A stretch of 64,000 nt of DNA from CBDCXE01 sp965223725 [NCBI: Nitrospinota bacterium] (GTDB taxonomy: Bacteria; Nitrospinota_A; UBA7883). Positions 1 through 8,428 of the stretch are shown here, one piece after another (position 1 is the first letter of the stretch; the number at the start of each line of letters is the position of its first letter). Position numbers and translations under genes: made by a program. Location: NCBI GenBank assembly GCA_965223725.1, contig CBDCXE010000001.1, forward strand, positions 310,001 to 374,000. Reading direction: 5' to 3'. The notes below the pieces were generated by a model. The model made no database searches, was not told where the DNA came from, and saw nothing but the letters and a program-made list of their open reading frames with translations.

Positions 1-510
1 AGTATCGAGATAGCGGTACATAAGCTCCACCGATGATGGCTCCGGTGTGACCACCAGAATACCCACATCGGCCAGCAGGAAAAAATCTATATTATTAAAC
101 CCGGTCCCGGAGCCGGTATCTATCAACAGATAGTCGCAATCGAGGGTCATCAACTGCCGGAATAGCTTATGCTTTATGGAAGTGTTCGGGTTGGCGGCGC
201 CAAACCCATCCCACGCGCCGGAAATAAGCCTTAAATTCCCGTAAGGTGTTTTGCTGGCGATCTCAGCTATATGCTTTACGTTCCCCTTCAGGAAATCGTG
301 GACAGATTTTTCTGGCGGAGCGATACCCAGCATGGTGTGCAGGTTCGCAGCGCCAAGGTCGCAGTCGATTAATATGACATCACAGTTTTTTTGTGCCAGC
401 AACACAGCCAGGGAAGCTGCATTGAAGCTTCTGCCAGCGCCGCCTTTACCACCACCAAAGGCCCAGATACCCTTCTTTTTATCTGCGAACAAATCCAGGT
501 TTTGATCCAT
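1..510 (-). CDS. ParA/MinD/FlhG-like ATPase (partial, C-terminus off window)
   Basis: Translating the minus strand from an ATG at 510 gives 170 residues running off the left edge without a stop. The protein opens with a short polar lead, then a deviant Walker A region reading GGGKGGAGRS at about residues 19-28, a VILIDCDLGAANLH Walker A' / switch stretch and a DYLLIDTGSGTGFN Walker B stretch. This is the SIMIBI-class MinD/ParA/FlhG fold, which acts in positioning flagella, pili or chromosomes or in polar regulation. The usual Lys of the GK[ST] step is Arg here, while the upstream signature Lys is kept, so nucleotide handling may be altered. The LGAANLHTMLG segment resembles the FlhG/MinD-like proteins common in deltaproteobacteria. 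The cellular target cannot be decided from the visible part. Confidence 0.85.
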   Translation of the reverse strand, partial: MDQNLDLFADKKKGIWAFGGGKGGAGRSFNAASLAVLLAQKNCDVILIDCDLGAANLHTMLGIAPPEKSVHDFLKGNVKHIAEIASKTPYGNLRLISGAWDGFGAANPNTSIKHKLFRQLMTLDCDYLLIDTGSGTGFNNIDFFLLADVGILVVTPEPSSVELMYRYLDT

Positions 511-717
511 ACCTGCCTATGTAGAAAGCGATGTTGACGATCAGCTCTTATTCAATTACCCATCAAGATTTTCTGAGTATATTACAAATAGAATATTTTG
601 CAAGGATTTACTGTAAGCTTCTGATTTTATTGGAAGTTTATTAACACAAACAAGGTTTGGTTTTTTTATTGAGCCGTTAATATAAATCTATCAGCCTAAG
701 TATCCGATGATAACGTG

Positions 718-1134
718 TTACATTCCGCCCTTGCTGCTGGGGTCGTACGGGTCGAATGGCTCATCACTATAAAAGTCGTCGTCATCATCCTGTTTTTCGA
801 CCACATCATCACTTTCCCTAGCGTCTTTTATCGCTTCTTTCCTGATTTCCACAAATGTTTTGAAATGATCCATGTCCAAAGTGCATGCCGGGATACAAGC
901 TTCGGCCCCGCTGTCTGGCTCCACGATGGCTCGCATGGTGCTGGTCTGCCCATAGTTATAAACCGTATGCTCAAACCCTCTGCGGAATATCGGACATTCG
1001 TCGCTATAGCACATCCACAGAAAAGTCGTCGGCCAACCCAACCCGTCGGAAAACGAAACCGGAGGCAGATCATATCTGATCATTGTACTGCCGCAATGAG
1101 AGCATACAGGAGCTGATTCAACTTTCAATTTCAT
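718..1134 (-). CDS. Small Cys-rich (zinc-ribbon-like) hypothetical protein with acidic tail
   Basis: This 138-residue protein has no family I can name. Near the N-terminus it has a CSHCG pair and about 35 residues later a CYSDEC pair, which together would make a four-Cys zinc site. The last 35 residues are strongly acidic with a run of Asp, followed by a Pro/Ser/Gly end. The ATG at 1134 has GAGG upstream and the stop of rpe lies 4 bp downstream of the leader on the far side: rpe (ending at 1139) reads directly into this gene, so the order PASTA protein, rpe, this gene looks like one transcription unit. A nucleic-acid or protein-binding role is plausible from the zinc ribbon but is inference. 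Confidence 0.7.
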   Translation of the reverse strand: MKLKVESAPVCSHCGSTMIRYDLPPVSFSDGLGWPTTFLWMCYSDECPIFRRGFEHTVYNYGQTSTMRAIVEPDSGAEACIPACTLDMDHFKTFVEIRKEAIKDARESDDVVEKQDDDDDFYSDEPFDPYDPSSKGGM

Positions 1135-1138
1135 TTTA

Positions 1139-1795
1139 TTATCCTCTCAATCCATTGATGGCAGTCTCATAACTTTCGCTTCCAAACACAGCGGAACCCG
1201 CCACCAACACGTTAACGCCAGCGTCGCGCACAGCGGCGGCGTTATCTGGTTTTATACCGCCATCCATTTCTATATCTATATCCAGTTTACGCTCATCTAC
1301 CATCGATTTCAGGTTTTTTGCTTTATCCAGCGCACTGGGGATAAACGACTGGCCTCCAAACCCGGGGTTTACCGACATAAGCAGAACCATATCCACCTTA
1401 TCCAGCACATACTCAATCGCCTCCAGCCCGGTAGCGGGGTTCAGCGACACACCCACCTTCGGCCCGACGTCCCGTATCAGTGACAACGTCCTGTCCAAAT
1501 GGCTGCACGCCTCTGCATGAACGGTGATTATATCGGCGCCAGCATCGGCGAACGCCACAACATAGTTATCTGGCTGTTCGATCATCAGGTGGACATCCAA
1601 CGGCACAGAGGAGCATTTGTCCAAGGCTTTCACCACTGGCGGCCCGATGGTGATGTTCGGCACAAAATGCCCATCCATCACATCGATATGGATCCAGTCG
1701 GCGCCTGCTTTCTCCACTGCGTCCACCTCTTCGCCCAACCGCGAAAAATCAGCGGAGAGCAGCGATGGCGCCACTATTATTTCCCGATCAGCCAT
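1139..1795 (-). CDS. rpe: Ribulose-phosphate 3-epimerase
   Basis: The 218-residue product interconverts D-ribulose 5-phosphate and D-xylulose 5-phosphate in the pentose phosphate and Calvin pathways. It is a full-length TIM barrel with the family landmarks: [15 protein letters not shown] at the start, [15 protein letters not shown] (metal-binding His and catalytic Asp), [10 protein letters not shown], the [12 protein letters not shown] loop, the second catalytic Asp in EMDGGI, and the phosphate-binding VAGSAVFG end. Start is the ATG at 1795. It sits 18 bp downstream of the PASTA protein gene, an arrangement often seen in deltaproteobacteria. Nothing is unusual about the gene. Confidence 0.97.
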   Translation of the reverse strand: MADREIIVAPSLLSADFSRLGEEVDAVEKAGADWIHIDVMDGHFVPNITIGPPVVKALDKCSSVPLDVHLMIEQPDNYVVAFADAGADIITVHAEACSHLDRTLSLIRDVGPKVGVSLNPATGLEAIEYVLDKVDMVLLMSVNPGFGGQSFIPSALDKAKNLKSMVDERKLDIDIEMDGGIKPDNAAAVRDAGVNVLVAGSAVFGSESYETAINGLRG

Positions 1796-1813
1796 TACTA
1801 CACTTCCAAATAA

Positions 1814-2755
1814 TCAAAACCGTTTCACTTCTACAAGTTCATTGTTGATATATATCCTGGCGGAGGTGCGACCTTTTACCTCCACCAACACTGACACTGT
1901 ATCACCCGGACGGCGCACTCGGCTATAGACTTCTTTCTCTCCATCCAGATTATCCTGGATAATCAACACATTCACAGCCGTCGATCCATCTGGAATTGTG
2001 TAGTACAAAAACGTAAAGGTAGACGGCCCTTTATCATCTGGTAACACACCTTCTGAAACAGTTAAGGACACCAGCGAACCTTTGGCCACCCTCTCTCCAA
2101 ACCGCGGCTCCTGGCCTGTCACAATGCCCCTTCCCACGTCGCGATCCGGTCTATAGTCAACCTCCCGGACTTTCAACCCGGCTTCCTTGATCTTCTCCAT
2201 GGTCTCGGTGAGCGGCTTTGATATAAATTCTGGTGTGGATACATACTCAATAAACTTTCCAGCGCCAATTAGCAGTGTCATGGAATCATTTCTGTTTAGC
2301 CGCGCCCCAGCCGCCGGCTGCTGCGCCAGCACCATACCCGGCTCACCGTTTTCCGTATGGACAGACACTTTTTTTCCGATACGCAGGTTTTGCTTGTCCA
2401 GCACGGTTTCGGCGCGCAGTTGGGTCGCCCCGACCAGGTTTGGGGCCACCGCCTCCCTCGACCCTTTGCTGATCACCACCTTAACATCCCTGCCCCTTTT
2501 CAAATAAGATCCAGGACCTGGCTTTTGGGATACTATCCTGTCGCTGTTAATGATATCGTCGAACTCCATTCTGATAACTTTCAGGTAAAGCCCCCGCTCG
2601 TCCAGCGCCTCCAGCGCAGGGATCAGTTTCTTGCCTTGAATATCCGGGACAACAACCCGCTCCGCCCCGGTATACATCACCGTTTTCATCACAACGATCG
2701 CGCTGACCACAGTGACCACGCACAGTATCAGAAATATTTTCAAATAATCGAACAA
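1814..2755 (-). CDS. PASTA-domain membrane-anchored protein
   Basis: The 313-residue protein has one N-terminal transmembrane helix (about residues 5-25) followed by three successive PASTA-type repeats on the far side of the membrane. Each repeat shows the pattern V-P-[DN]-[LI]-x-G near its start and V-x2-Q-x-P-x-[PA]-G near its end (VPDIQGK ... VSQKPGPGS; APNLVGA ... LAQQPAAGA; SKPLTE ... TGQEPRFGE). PASTA repeats bind muropeptides or beta-lactams in Ser/Thr kinases and PBPs; here there is no kinase or transpeptidase domain, so it is a stand-alone PASTA protein. The C-terminal 70 residues form a separate beta-rich segment. The start is a TTG at 2755 with GGAG seven bases upstream. A link to cell-wall sensing is inferred from the domain only. 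Confidence 0.85.
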   Translation of the reverse strand: MFDYLKIFLILCVVTVVSAIVVMKTVMYTGAERVVVPDIQGKKLIPALEALDERGLYLKVIRMEFDDIINSDRIVSQKPGPGSYLKRGRDVKVVISKGSREAVAPNLVGATQLRAETVLDKQNLRIGKKVSVHTENGEPGMVLAQQPAAGARLNRNDSMTLLIGAGKFIEYVSTPEFISKPLTETMEKIKEAGLKVREVDYRPDRDVGRGIVTGQEPRFGERVAKGSLVSLTVSEGVLPDDKGPSTFTFLYYTIPDGSTAVNVLIIQDNLDGEKEVYSRVRRPGDTVSVLVEVKGRTSARIYINNELVEVKRF

Positions 2756-2976
2756 TCAGCGACTCCAGAAACAGATAGAAATATGTTATCTATTGATTTT
2801 ATCCAATTCCACACTGCAATGCCATGCCAATGTCAGCCCAGGCGCGATGTATTGAAGGGTCTCGGCAACCATGCGTTTTCGTTCTCACAGTTCTTCTCCT
2901 ATTCTAAATCTACCGCACTTTATTGTGCGTTACCTAGACGATACAAGTGTTATTACCGCCAGTAAACAGCAGATGA

Positions 2977-3030
2977 GGGATTTGAAGCATTTGGAGCATA
3001 TGGGGCATTTGAGGCAGAAGAAGCATATGA
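2977..3030. repeat. 9-bp tandem repeat, six units
   Basis: Units of nine bases follow one another: gggatttga, agcatttgg, agcatatgg, ggcatttga, ggcagaaga, agcatatga. The consensus is about RGCATWTGR. The period matches neither a coding repeat in an accepted frame nor one helical turn exactly. It lies in the noncoding gap upstream of the PASTA-rpe unit. Confidence 0.75.
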
Positions 3031-3065
3031 GGGATCCATTTTTGCCAATTTTGGTCTGAATATTG

Positions 3066-3081
3066 CCTGCTCATTAGCAGG
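3066..3081. other. Small hairpin
   Basis: CCTGC and GCAGG are separated by six bases. On the minus strand the hairpin lies 45 bp beyond the stop of the BRCT remnant and may be the leftover terminator of that gene. There is no clear T-run on that strand. Confidence 0.35.
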
Positions 3082-3125
3082 AATATGTTTCTATTTTTAC
3101 TCTTAATTTTCTCGTGATTTAGATA

Positions 3126-3315
3126 CTAAAGCTTAACCAATTTAATGAAATCGGTCTCGCGAAGGATACGAATGTCATGTCCTGCCAAAATCAGATTTTC
3201 TACTTTCTGATGCTTTGTGCTTTTTTCATTTCCTCTTAGTTTCTTCGCATCTTGATCACCAACAACAAGTAGAGTTGTCTTTTTCGTTACTGTAGAGGTC
3301 ACTTTACAGCCAACA
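3126..3315 (-). pseudogene. Remnant of an exonuclease-type BRCT domain
   Basis: Reading the minus strand toward a TAG at 3126-3128 gives a stretch that contains GCKVTSTVTKKTTLLVVGDQD, then KLRGNEKSTKHQKVENLI, then DIRILRETDFIKLV (overlapping pieces of one run of about 60 residues). This is the C-terminal half of a BRCT domain as found at the end of DnaQ-like 3'-5' exonucleases: the TKKTTLLVVGD core and the S-x-K-x2-K-[AV]-E helix are diagnostic. The frame has no start codon; upstream it runs through about 26 unlike residues to a stop. No exonuclease domain or first half of the BRCT is visible nearby. It is therefore a decayed 3' gene fragment. Confidence 0.75.
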
Positions 3316-3489
3316 AATGTGCAAAGTGATAAATGTTCTTGCCAACACCAAGGTTTGGAAAAGCAATATAAAATGACTTAGGATTCCTACAACTGGTCTG
3401 CCCACGACAGAGGACCGGTTAAAAGCAATAAATACAAAGAAAGGCGTCCCCGCTCATCCCGTCAGGGTAATTCGCGGTGGCCGCGCCAC

Positions 3490-4179
3490 CTATTGCAACT
3501 GTTCCAGCGACAGTTCTTTCAACGCTTCAGTCGCTTTTTTCAGCTGTTCCGGCGTCATCTTGGCCGTGATATCTTCCTTGATATCCAGCGCCCTGTCATA
3601 GCCTTGCATGGCGGACTCACTGGCCAGCAGGTATGCCCGCTCCAGATCCACATCCATCGCGTCCCCGTTCATCAGCATCGTAGCAAGCATGGCCTGGGAG
3701 GCAGGAAAATGTCGCGCGGCGGCTTTCTCGAATTGCACAGCCGCCTGTTTATGGTTTTGTGGTATACCTATGCCCAGGTAATAGGCCAACCCTGCCAGAT
3801 GTTGCGCTTTGATATGGTTCTGGTCGGCCGCCTTGTTCAGCCATTTAAAAGACTCTTTATAATCCTTCTTTACGACTGTACCATAAGCGTAGGCCACGCC
3901 CATGTCGTATTGAGCGTCCACATACCCCTGCTCGGCCGCCTTCATGATCAAGCCTCGCCCACGCTTGGCGTCCCTGGCGACACCTTCACCATTCATATAC
4001 ATTTTGCCCAGCAAATACAACGCTCCCGCATCTCCTCTATCCGCCAGAGGATTAACAATTTTCAGCGTAGCGGCATAATCCTTTCGATCATACGCTTCTG
4101 TGGCGTCCTCAAAATTCACCGGTGTTGTGGCGCAGGCTGTAACAGCCATCAAAACAGTGATAACAAGAAACCTGATCAT
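3490..4179 (-). CDS. Sel1-repeat lipoprotein
   Basis: Starting at the ATG at 4179, which has AGGAG eight bases upstream, the 229-residue product opens with a lipoprotein signal (MIRFLVITVLMAVTAC, lipobox VTAC). A longer frame from 4212 would add 11 residues and spoil the signal, so it is rejected. The mature part is a chain of about four Sel1-like repeats, with the pattern A-x2-L-G-x-[MA]-Y-x2-G-x-G-[VI]-x-[RQ]-[DN]-x-K-x-[AG] (for example YLLGKMYMNGEGVARDAKRG and HLAGLAYYLGIGIPQNHKQA). Such alpha-helical solenoids act as protein-binding scaffolds, often in envelope stress or signalling. The last 30 residues are a charged helix. The gene is divergent from the M48 protease gene across a 130-bp gap. 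The partner is unknown. Confidence 0.88.
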   Translation of the reverse strand: MIRFLVITVLMAVTACATTPVNFEDATEAYDRKDYAATLKIVNPLADRGDAGALYLLGKMYMNGEGVARDAKRGRGLIMKAAEQGYVDAQYDMGVAYAYGTVVKKDYKESFKWLNKAADQNHIKAQHLAGLAYYLGIGIPQNHKQAAVQFEKAAARHFPASQAMLATMLMNGDAMDVDLERAYLLASESAMQGYDRALDIKEDITAKMTPEQLKKATEALKELSLEQLQ

Positions 4180-4310
4180 ATCGATAACTCCTATACATAA
4201 AGAATACGGCAACGCTATAATTTTTGTTATTTGTCCGGATTATAATCTATATACTATGAAGATGTTAATAATTAAATAAGTATTGAACCAGAAATCAGGA
4301 GGGCCGCCTC

Positions 4311-5669
4311 ATGGGTAACAAGATTGTAAATAAGAAAAAACGGAACAAGATGGACAGAAGAACGTTTATCAAAACAGCCTCAGCAACCACAGCAGGCGCG
4401 CTGGCGGCAGGGCCATTGTCCGGATGCGCCACGAACCCTGTCACCGGAGAGAGCCAGTTTATGCTGATGTCGCCAGAACAGGAAGTGGCGGTCGATAAAG
4501 AGAGCTCGCCACACCAGTTTTCCTCCGATTACGGCCCCTCCACAGATAAACAACTGGTCAAATATATAGACGGCGTCGGCCAGGCCATGGCCGCCAAGAC
4601 CCACCGGCCGGACATGCCATACTCGTTCCGCCCGGTGAACGCCACATATGTCAACGCATACGCCTTCCCCGGCGGCTCCATCGCCGTCACCCGCGGAATA
4701 CTCCTGGAGCTGGAGAACGAAGCGGAGCTGGCCGGGCTGACCGGACACGAGCTGGGCCATGTGAACGCCAGGCACACCGCATCCCGCATGTCGAAGGGGA
4801 TGCTGGCGCAGCTGGCGGTGATCGGCGCCAGCGCATATGCGGCTTCGCGCGACCCGAACCTGGGCCAACTGGCCTATGGGCTGGGTGGCGTCGGCGCTGG
4901 CATGCTGCTGGCCAGCTACAGCAGGGCCGACGAGCGCCAGGCGGACTCGCTGGGTATGGAGTATATGGTCAAATCCGGCTACAACCCGCAAGGCATGGTG
5001 GGGTTGATGGATGTGCTGCGCAGCATGTCGAAACATAAGCCGAGCGCCATCCAGACGATGTTCTCGACCCATCCGATGAGCGACGAACGATACGCCACCG
5101 CCGTCTCCAGAACCGAAGGTGAGTATAGCGGCGACCCGATGAAACTCCCTGTCCACAGGGAGCGGTATATGGACAACACCTCGCGGCTGCGGGCCATGAA
5201 GGGCGCCATCGAAAGCATGCAAAAGGGCGAGAAACTGATGGCCCAGGGCAAGTTTGGTGAGGCGGAAAAACATTTCGCCACGGCTCTGAAAAAAGCGCCG
5301 GACGATTATGCGGGCAATGTGATGATGTCGAAATGCCAGATCGCGCTGGAGAAGCCGGAAGTGGCGAAGCGATATGCGGAGAAAGCAAAAGCGATCAACC
5401 CGCAGGAAGCGCAGGCGCACCATGTGGCCGGCCTGGCGAAAATGTACCAGAGCCGCTGGGGCTCCGCCTATAACGATTTTGCCAGTTATGAAAAGCTGTT
5501 GCCGGGCAACTCCAATACGGTTTTCTTCAAGGCGCTGTCGTTGGAGGGCATGGGCAAACGAAGGGAAGCGGCGCACGAATACAACCGCTATCTGCAATCT
5601 GACCAGCAGTCGAAGCAAGCGGAATACGCTTATCAGAGGCTGGTGCGTTGGGGCTACGTCAACCAGTAA
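4311..5669 (+). CDS. M48-family metalloprotease with C-terminal TPRs
   Basis: The 452-residue protein is a BepA/LoiP-like periplasmic zinc protease. An AGGAGG lies eight bases before the ATG at 4311. The N-terminus has a twin-Arg motif (DRRTFIK, about residue 15) and a hydrophobic stretch ending in LSGCATNPVTG, so it is probably a Tat-exported lipoprotein; the CATNPVTG element is typical of M48 lipoproteins. The catalytic HELGH is at residues 146-150 and the third zinc ligand is the Glu in SRADERQAD (about 208). From about residue 300 there are tetratricopeptide-like helices (EKLMAQGKFGEAEKHFATAL and following). BepA-type proteases assemble or degrade outer-membrane proteins such as LptD and BamA. 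The substrate here is not known. Confidence 0.93.
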   Translation: MGNKIVNKKKRNKMDRRTFIKTASATTAGALAAGPLSGCATNPVTGESQFMLMSPEQEVAVDKESSPHQFSSDYGPSTDKQLVKYIDGVGQAMAAKTHRPDMPYSFRPVNATYVNAYAFPGGSIAVTRGILLELENEAELAGLTGHELGHVNARHTASRMSKGMLAQLAVIGASAYAASRDPNLGQLAYGLGGVGAGMLLASYSRADERQADSLGMEYMVKSGYNPQGMVGLMDVLRSMSKHKPSAIQTMFSTHPMSDERYATAVSRTEGEYSGDPMKLPVHRERYMDNTSRLRAMKGAIESMQKGEKLMAQGKFGEAEKHFATALKKAPDDYAGNVMMSKCQIALEKPEVAKRYAEKAKAINPQEAQAHHVAGLAKMYQSRWGSAYNDFASYEKLLPGNSNTVFFKALSLEGMGKRREAAHEYNRYLQSDQQSKQAEYAYQRLVRWGYVNQ

Positions 5670-5690
5670 CCGGTTACGCCTTTTTCTGTC

Positions 5691-6125
5691 CTAGATACCG
5701 GAGGCGCAATGGCCGCATTTGGTGGCCGCCAGCGGCACACTGTTCAGGCAATATGGGCAATCCTTCGTCTCTGGCTCTTCGGCGGGTTCCTCCGCTTTCA
5801 GCCGGTTGATCTGTTTGATCACCAGAAATATGGCGAAAACGATTATAATAAAATCGATGACCGTATTTATAAAGATGCCGTAATTGATGGTGACCAGCCC
5901 CGCTTCCTTCGCCTGGGCCAATGTTTCCGCCGGTTTGTCCGACAGGTTAATGAACAGCTCACTGAAATCGACGCCCCCCATCATCTTGCCGATGGGCGGC
6001 ATCAGGATATCGCTGACAAATGACGACACGATCTTGCCGAACGCCGCGCCGATGATGATCCCCACGGCCATATCCATCACATTGCCCCGAACGGCGAATT
6101 CCTTGAACTCTTTTAACACACTCAT
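5691..6125 (-). CDS. mscL: Large-conductance mechanosensitive channel with zinc-ribbon tail
   Basis: The protein of 144 residues begins at the ATG at 6125, which has GAGG eight bases upstream; a longer frame to 6173 lacks a site. [20 protein letters not shown] and the following [13 protein letters not shown] form the N-terminal amphipathic helix and the pore-lining TM1 of MscL. The second TM helix ([20 protein letters not shown]) is followed by an acidic linker and a C-terminal C-x2-C-x10-C-x2-C zinc ribbon (CPYC ... CGHC). MscL releases solutes when membrane tension rises during osmotic downshock. The usual C-terminal cytoplasmic helix bundle is replaced or extended by the zinc ribbon, which is the odd feature. 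The gene converges on the M48 protease gene with about 20 bp between stops. Confidence 0.96.
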   Translation of the reverse strand: MSVLKEFKEFAVRGNVMDMAVGIIIGAAFGKIVSSFVSDILMPPIGKMMGGVDFSELFINLSDKPAETLAQAKEAGLVTINYGIFINTVIDFIIIVFAIFLVIKQINRLKAEEPAEEPETKDCPYCLNSVPLAATKCGHCASGI

Positions 6126-6236
6126 AACCAATACCTCTGAAAAAGCGCAATTATTTTGCCTGGAGTATAGCAAAACCGGATGAAATTTCCATCAATCAAT
6201 TTGCCAAGCCTGGCCGATTAAGTTACGATTCGTGTC

Positions 6237-7199
6237 ATGTCCGCGTTGTTAGAACTTGATAATGTAAAAGTATATTTCGACACCAGCAACGGCGTCGCCA
6301 AAGCTGTCGATGGTGTGTCGTACACTGTGGAGCCGGCCAGCACCGTCGGGATTGTCGGCGAATCCGGGTGCGGCAAGACCGTCTCTGCCCTTTCCATACT
6401 GCGCCTGGTACCCGATCCGGGCAGGATCGCCGGAGGAAGAATCATGTTCGAGGGACGCAACCTGCTGGACAACACCGAGGACCAGATGCGTGCGATCCGG
6501 GGCAACGACATCTCCATGATATTCCAGGAACCGATGACCGCGCTGAACCCTGTGTTCACCATCGGCGACCAGATCGCCGAAGCGGTCCGCCTCCACCGAG
6601 GCGCCAGCAAGAAAGAGGCGTGGGACCGCGCCATAGAGATGCTGACCAAGGTGGGTGTGCCGGCGCCGGAGCGGCGGGTCTCCGACTATCCGCATCAACT
6701 GTCGGGCGGGATGAGGCAGCGGGCGATGATCGCCATGGCGATGTCTTGCGACCCGAAGCTGCTGATCGCCGACGAGCCGACCACCGCGCTGGATGTGACC
6801 ATACAGTTACAAATCCTCGACCTGATGATAGAGATGAAAGAGAAGTTCGGGACCGCCATAATTTTCATCACCCACGACCTGGGCGTGGTGGCGCAGACCT
6901 GCGACGAGGTGGTGGTCATGTACGCCGGCAAGGTGGCGGAGGAGGCGCCGGTGGACGCGCTGTTCAACAACCCGGCCCACCCATATACGCAGGGGCTGCT
7001 GGCCTCCATCCCATCCAGCCACAGCGGCGAGCGCAGCAGGATCAACGAGATCGAGGGACTGGTGCCCAGCGTGCTGAACCTGCCGAAGGGATGCTATTTC
7101 CATCCGCGCTGCCCGAAGGTTATGGATGTCTGCAGGGAGCGGACACCGGAGCTGAAAACCGTTTCATCCGGCGCCAGGGCCGCCTGCTTTTTATATTAG
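6237..7199 (+). CDS. oppD: Oligopeptide/dipeptide ABC transporter ATPase (OppD/DppD type)
   Basis: The 320-residue cytoplasmic ATPase energises uptake of peptides or related solutes. It has Walker A GESGCGKT (residues 41-48), a Q-loop in [13 protein letters not shown], the ABC signature [14 protein letters not shown], Walker [15 protein letters not shown] and the H-loop ITHDLGVV. The C-terminal oligo_HPY region ([17 protein letters not shown] with further Cys) is specific to the Opp/Dpp/Nik class and in some members carries an iron-sulfur site. No Shine-Dalgarno sequence stands out before the ATG. The next gene starts 6 bp after the stop. Its partner oppF is 4.5 kb downstream, with unrelated genes between, and permease and binding-protein genes are absent from the window. 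Confidence 0.94.
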   Translation: MSALLELDNVKVYFDTSNGVAKAVDGVSYTVEPASTVGIVGESGCGKTVSALSILRLVPDPGRIAGGRIMFEGRNLLDNTEDQMRAIRGNDISMIFQEPMTALNPVFTIGDQIAEAVRLHRGASKKEAWDRAIEMLTKVGVPAPERRVSDYPHQLSGGMRQRAMIAMAMSCDPKLLIADEPTTALDVTIQLQILDLMIEMKEKFGTAIIFITHDLGVVAQTCDEVVVMYAGKVAEEAPVDALFNNPAHPYTQGLLASIPSSHSGERSRINEIEGLVPSVLNLPKGCYFHPRCPKVMDVCRERTPELKTVSSGARAACFLY

Positions 7200-7205
7200 A
7201 GGATA

Positions 7206-8420
7206 ATGAAGTTGAAAACTTTTACTGTTCCACTTTTGGTTTTGACCATAGGGATGATGTTCGCTTTAACCGCCTCGCCCAAAGAAACTTCCGCTGGCGA
7301 GTTGACCGGATTTGTCGCTCTGGAGGGCCGATACTTTTTCTCTGACCCTTTATACGATGACCAGCATAAGGATAACGCGTCGTTTGTACTCTCGCCGGAG
7401 TATTACCACGAGTTTGACAGCGGCTCCAGCTTTATCGTGGCGCCGTATGCCCGGCTCGACAGTGGCGACGACAAACGGACCCACTACGATATCCGGGAGC
7501 TGAACTACTTGTACCTGGCGGATAACTGGGAGGCGCGGATCGGCATCGGCAAAGTGTTCTGGGGCGTGACCGAGTCTGTCCACCTGGTGGATATCATCAA
7601 CCAGACCGACCTGGTGGAGTCGTTCGACGGCGAGGAGAAGCTGGGGCAACCGATGGTCAGCTTCTCTTACCCATCCGATTACGGGACCATCGATCTGTTT
7701 GTGCTCCCGTTTTTCCGAGAGCGGACCTTCCCCGGCAAGGGCGGCCGGCTGCGCGCAGACCCGCCCATCGATGTGGACAACGCCACATACGAGAATGGTG
7801 ACGAAGACCGGCATGTGGACTTTGCCGGCAGATATTCCCATTCCATCGGTGACTGGGACATCGGCCTGTCGCACTTTTACGGCACCAGCCGGGACCCGAC
7901 GATCGTGCCGGTGGTTACAAGGGCCGGCAGCTTTTCGCTGGTACCCCATTACGAGCTGATAAACCAGACCGGGCTCGACCTGCAGCTGGTGGCGGGCGAG
8001 TGGTTATGGAAGCTGGAGGCGATCTACAGGACCGGGCAAGGCGATCCATATTTCGCGTCCGCGTTCGGGTTTGAATATACGCTGGTCAACGCTTTTGAAA
8101 CTTCGTGGGATGTGGGGCTGATATCGGAGTGGATGTATGACGACCGGCAGGAGCTGGCCACCACACCGTTCGACAACGATATTATGGTGGGAACCAGGAT
8201 CACCGTCAACGACGCCCAGGGGACAGAGCTGCTGGTCGGATGGATAAACGATTTCGAGCGGACATCCAACGTTCTGATCCTGGAAGCGTCGCGGCGGATA
8301 GGCGACCGGATGAAGGCTATCCTGGAGGCGGCCTTGTTCCCCGATATAGAGCCGGCGGATCTATTTTATCCATACCGGGATGATGACCACATCAGATTGG
8401 AAATTGCATTATACTTTTGA
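7206..8420 (+). CDS. Putative outer-membrane beta-barrel protein
   Basis: The 404-residue protein starts at an ATG six bases after oppD, with GAGG close upstream. A signal peptide ends near residue 30 (ALTASPKETSAGE). The rest is rich in aromatic, Gly and Asp residues in alternating patterns typical of beta-strands, and the last residues (IRLEIALYF) end in Phe with alternating hydrophobics, the classic outer-membrane insertion signal. I recognise no named porin family; it resembles uncharacterised large barrel proteins of proteobacteria. Its position immediately after an Opp ATPase and overlapping a lytic transglycosylase gene suggests a shared envelope role, perhaps passage of a substrate across the outer membrane. 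That is inference. Confidence 0.8.
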   Translation: MKLKTFTVPLLVLTIGMMFALTASPKETSAGELTGFVALEGRYFFSDPLYDDQHKDNASFVLSPEYYHEFDSGSSFIVAPYARLDSGDDKRTHYDIRELNYLYLADNWEARIGIGKVFWGVTESVHLVDIINQTDLVESFDGEEKLGQPMVSFSYPSDYGTIDLFVLPFFRERTFPGKGGRLRADPPIDVDNATYENGDEDRHVDFAGRYSHSIGDWDIGLSHFYGTSRDPTIVPVVTRAGSFSLVPHYELINQTGLDLQLVAGEWLWKLEAIYRTGQGDPYFASAFGFEYTLVNAFETSWDVGLISEWMYDDRQELATTPFDNDIMVGTRITVNDAQGTELLVGWINDFERTSNVLILEASRRIGDRMKAILEAALFPDIEPADLFYPYRDDDHIRLEIALYF

Positions 8421-8428
8421 TAACAGAT

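Larger units (their letters stand above)
2756..3125. other. Gene-poor intergenic region
   Basis: No convincing gene is seen between the PASTA gene and the BRCT remnant. The stretch is more AT-rich than its surroundings. It contains the 9-bp tandem repeat and a small hairpin listed separately. Plus-strand open frames here have no ribosome-binding site or family likeness. Confidence 0.6.

Noticed and set aside
2357-2965. 202-residue plus-strand open frame
   Set aside because: It is antisense to the PASTA gene for most of its length and has no signal for translation.
3493-4200. 235-residue plus-strand open frame
   Set aside because: Antisense to the Sel1-repeat lipoprotein, whose repeats and lipobox are clear.
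4380-5618. 412-residue minus-strand open frame
   Set aside because: It is the antisense shadow of the M48 protease gene; no ribosome-binding site or family motif, and the plus frame has a clear HEXXH enzyme.
6368-7345. 325-residue plus-strand open frame
   Set aside because: It is an out-of-frame shadow of oppD, with Arg/Asp/Gly-rich composition and no family match.
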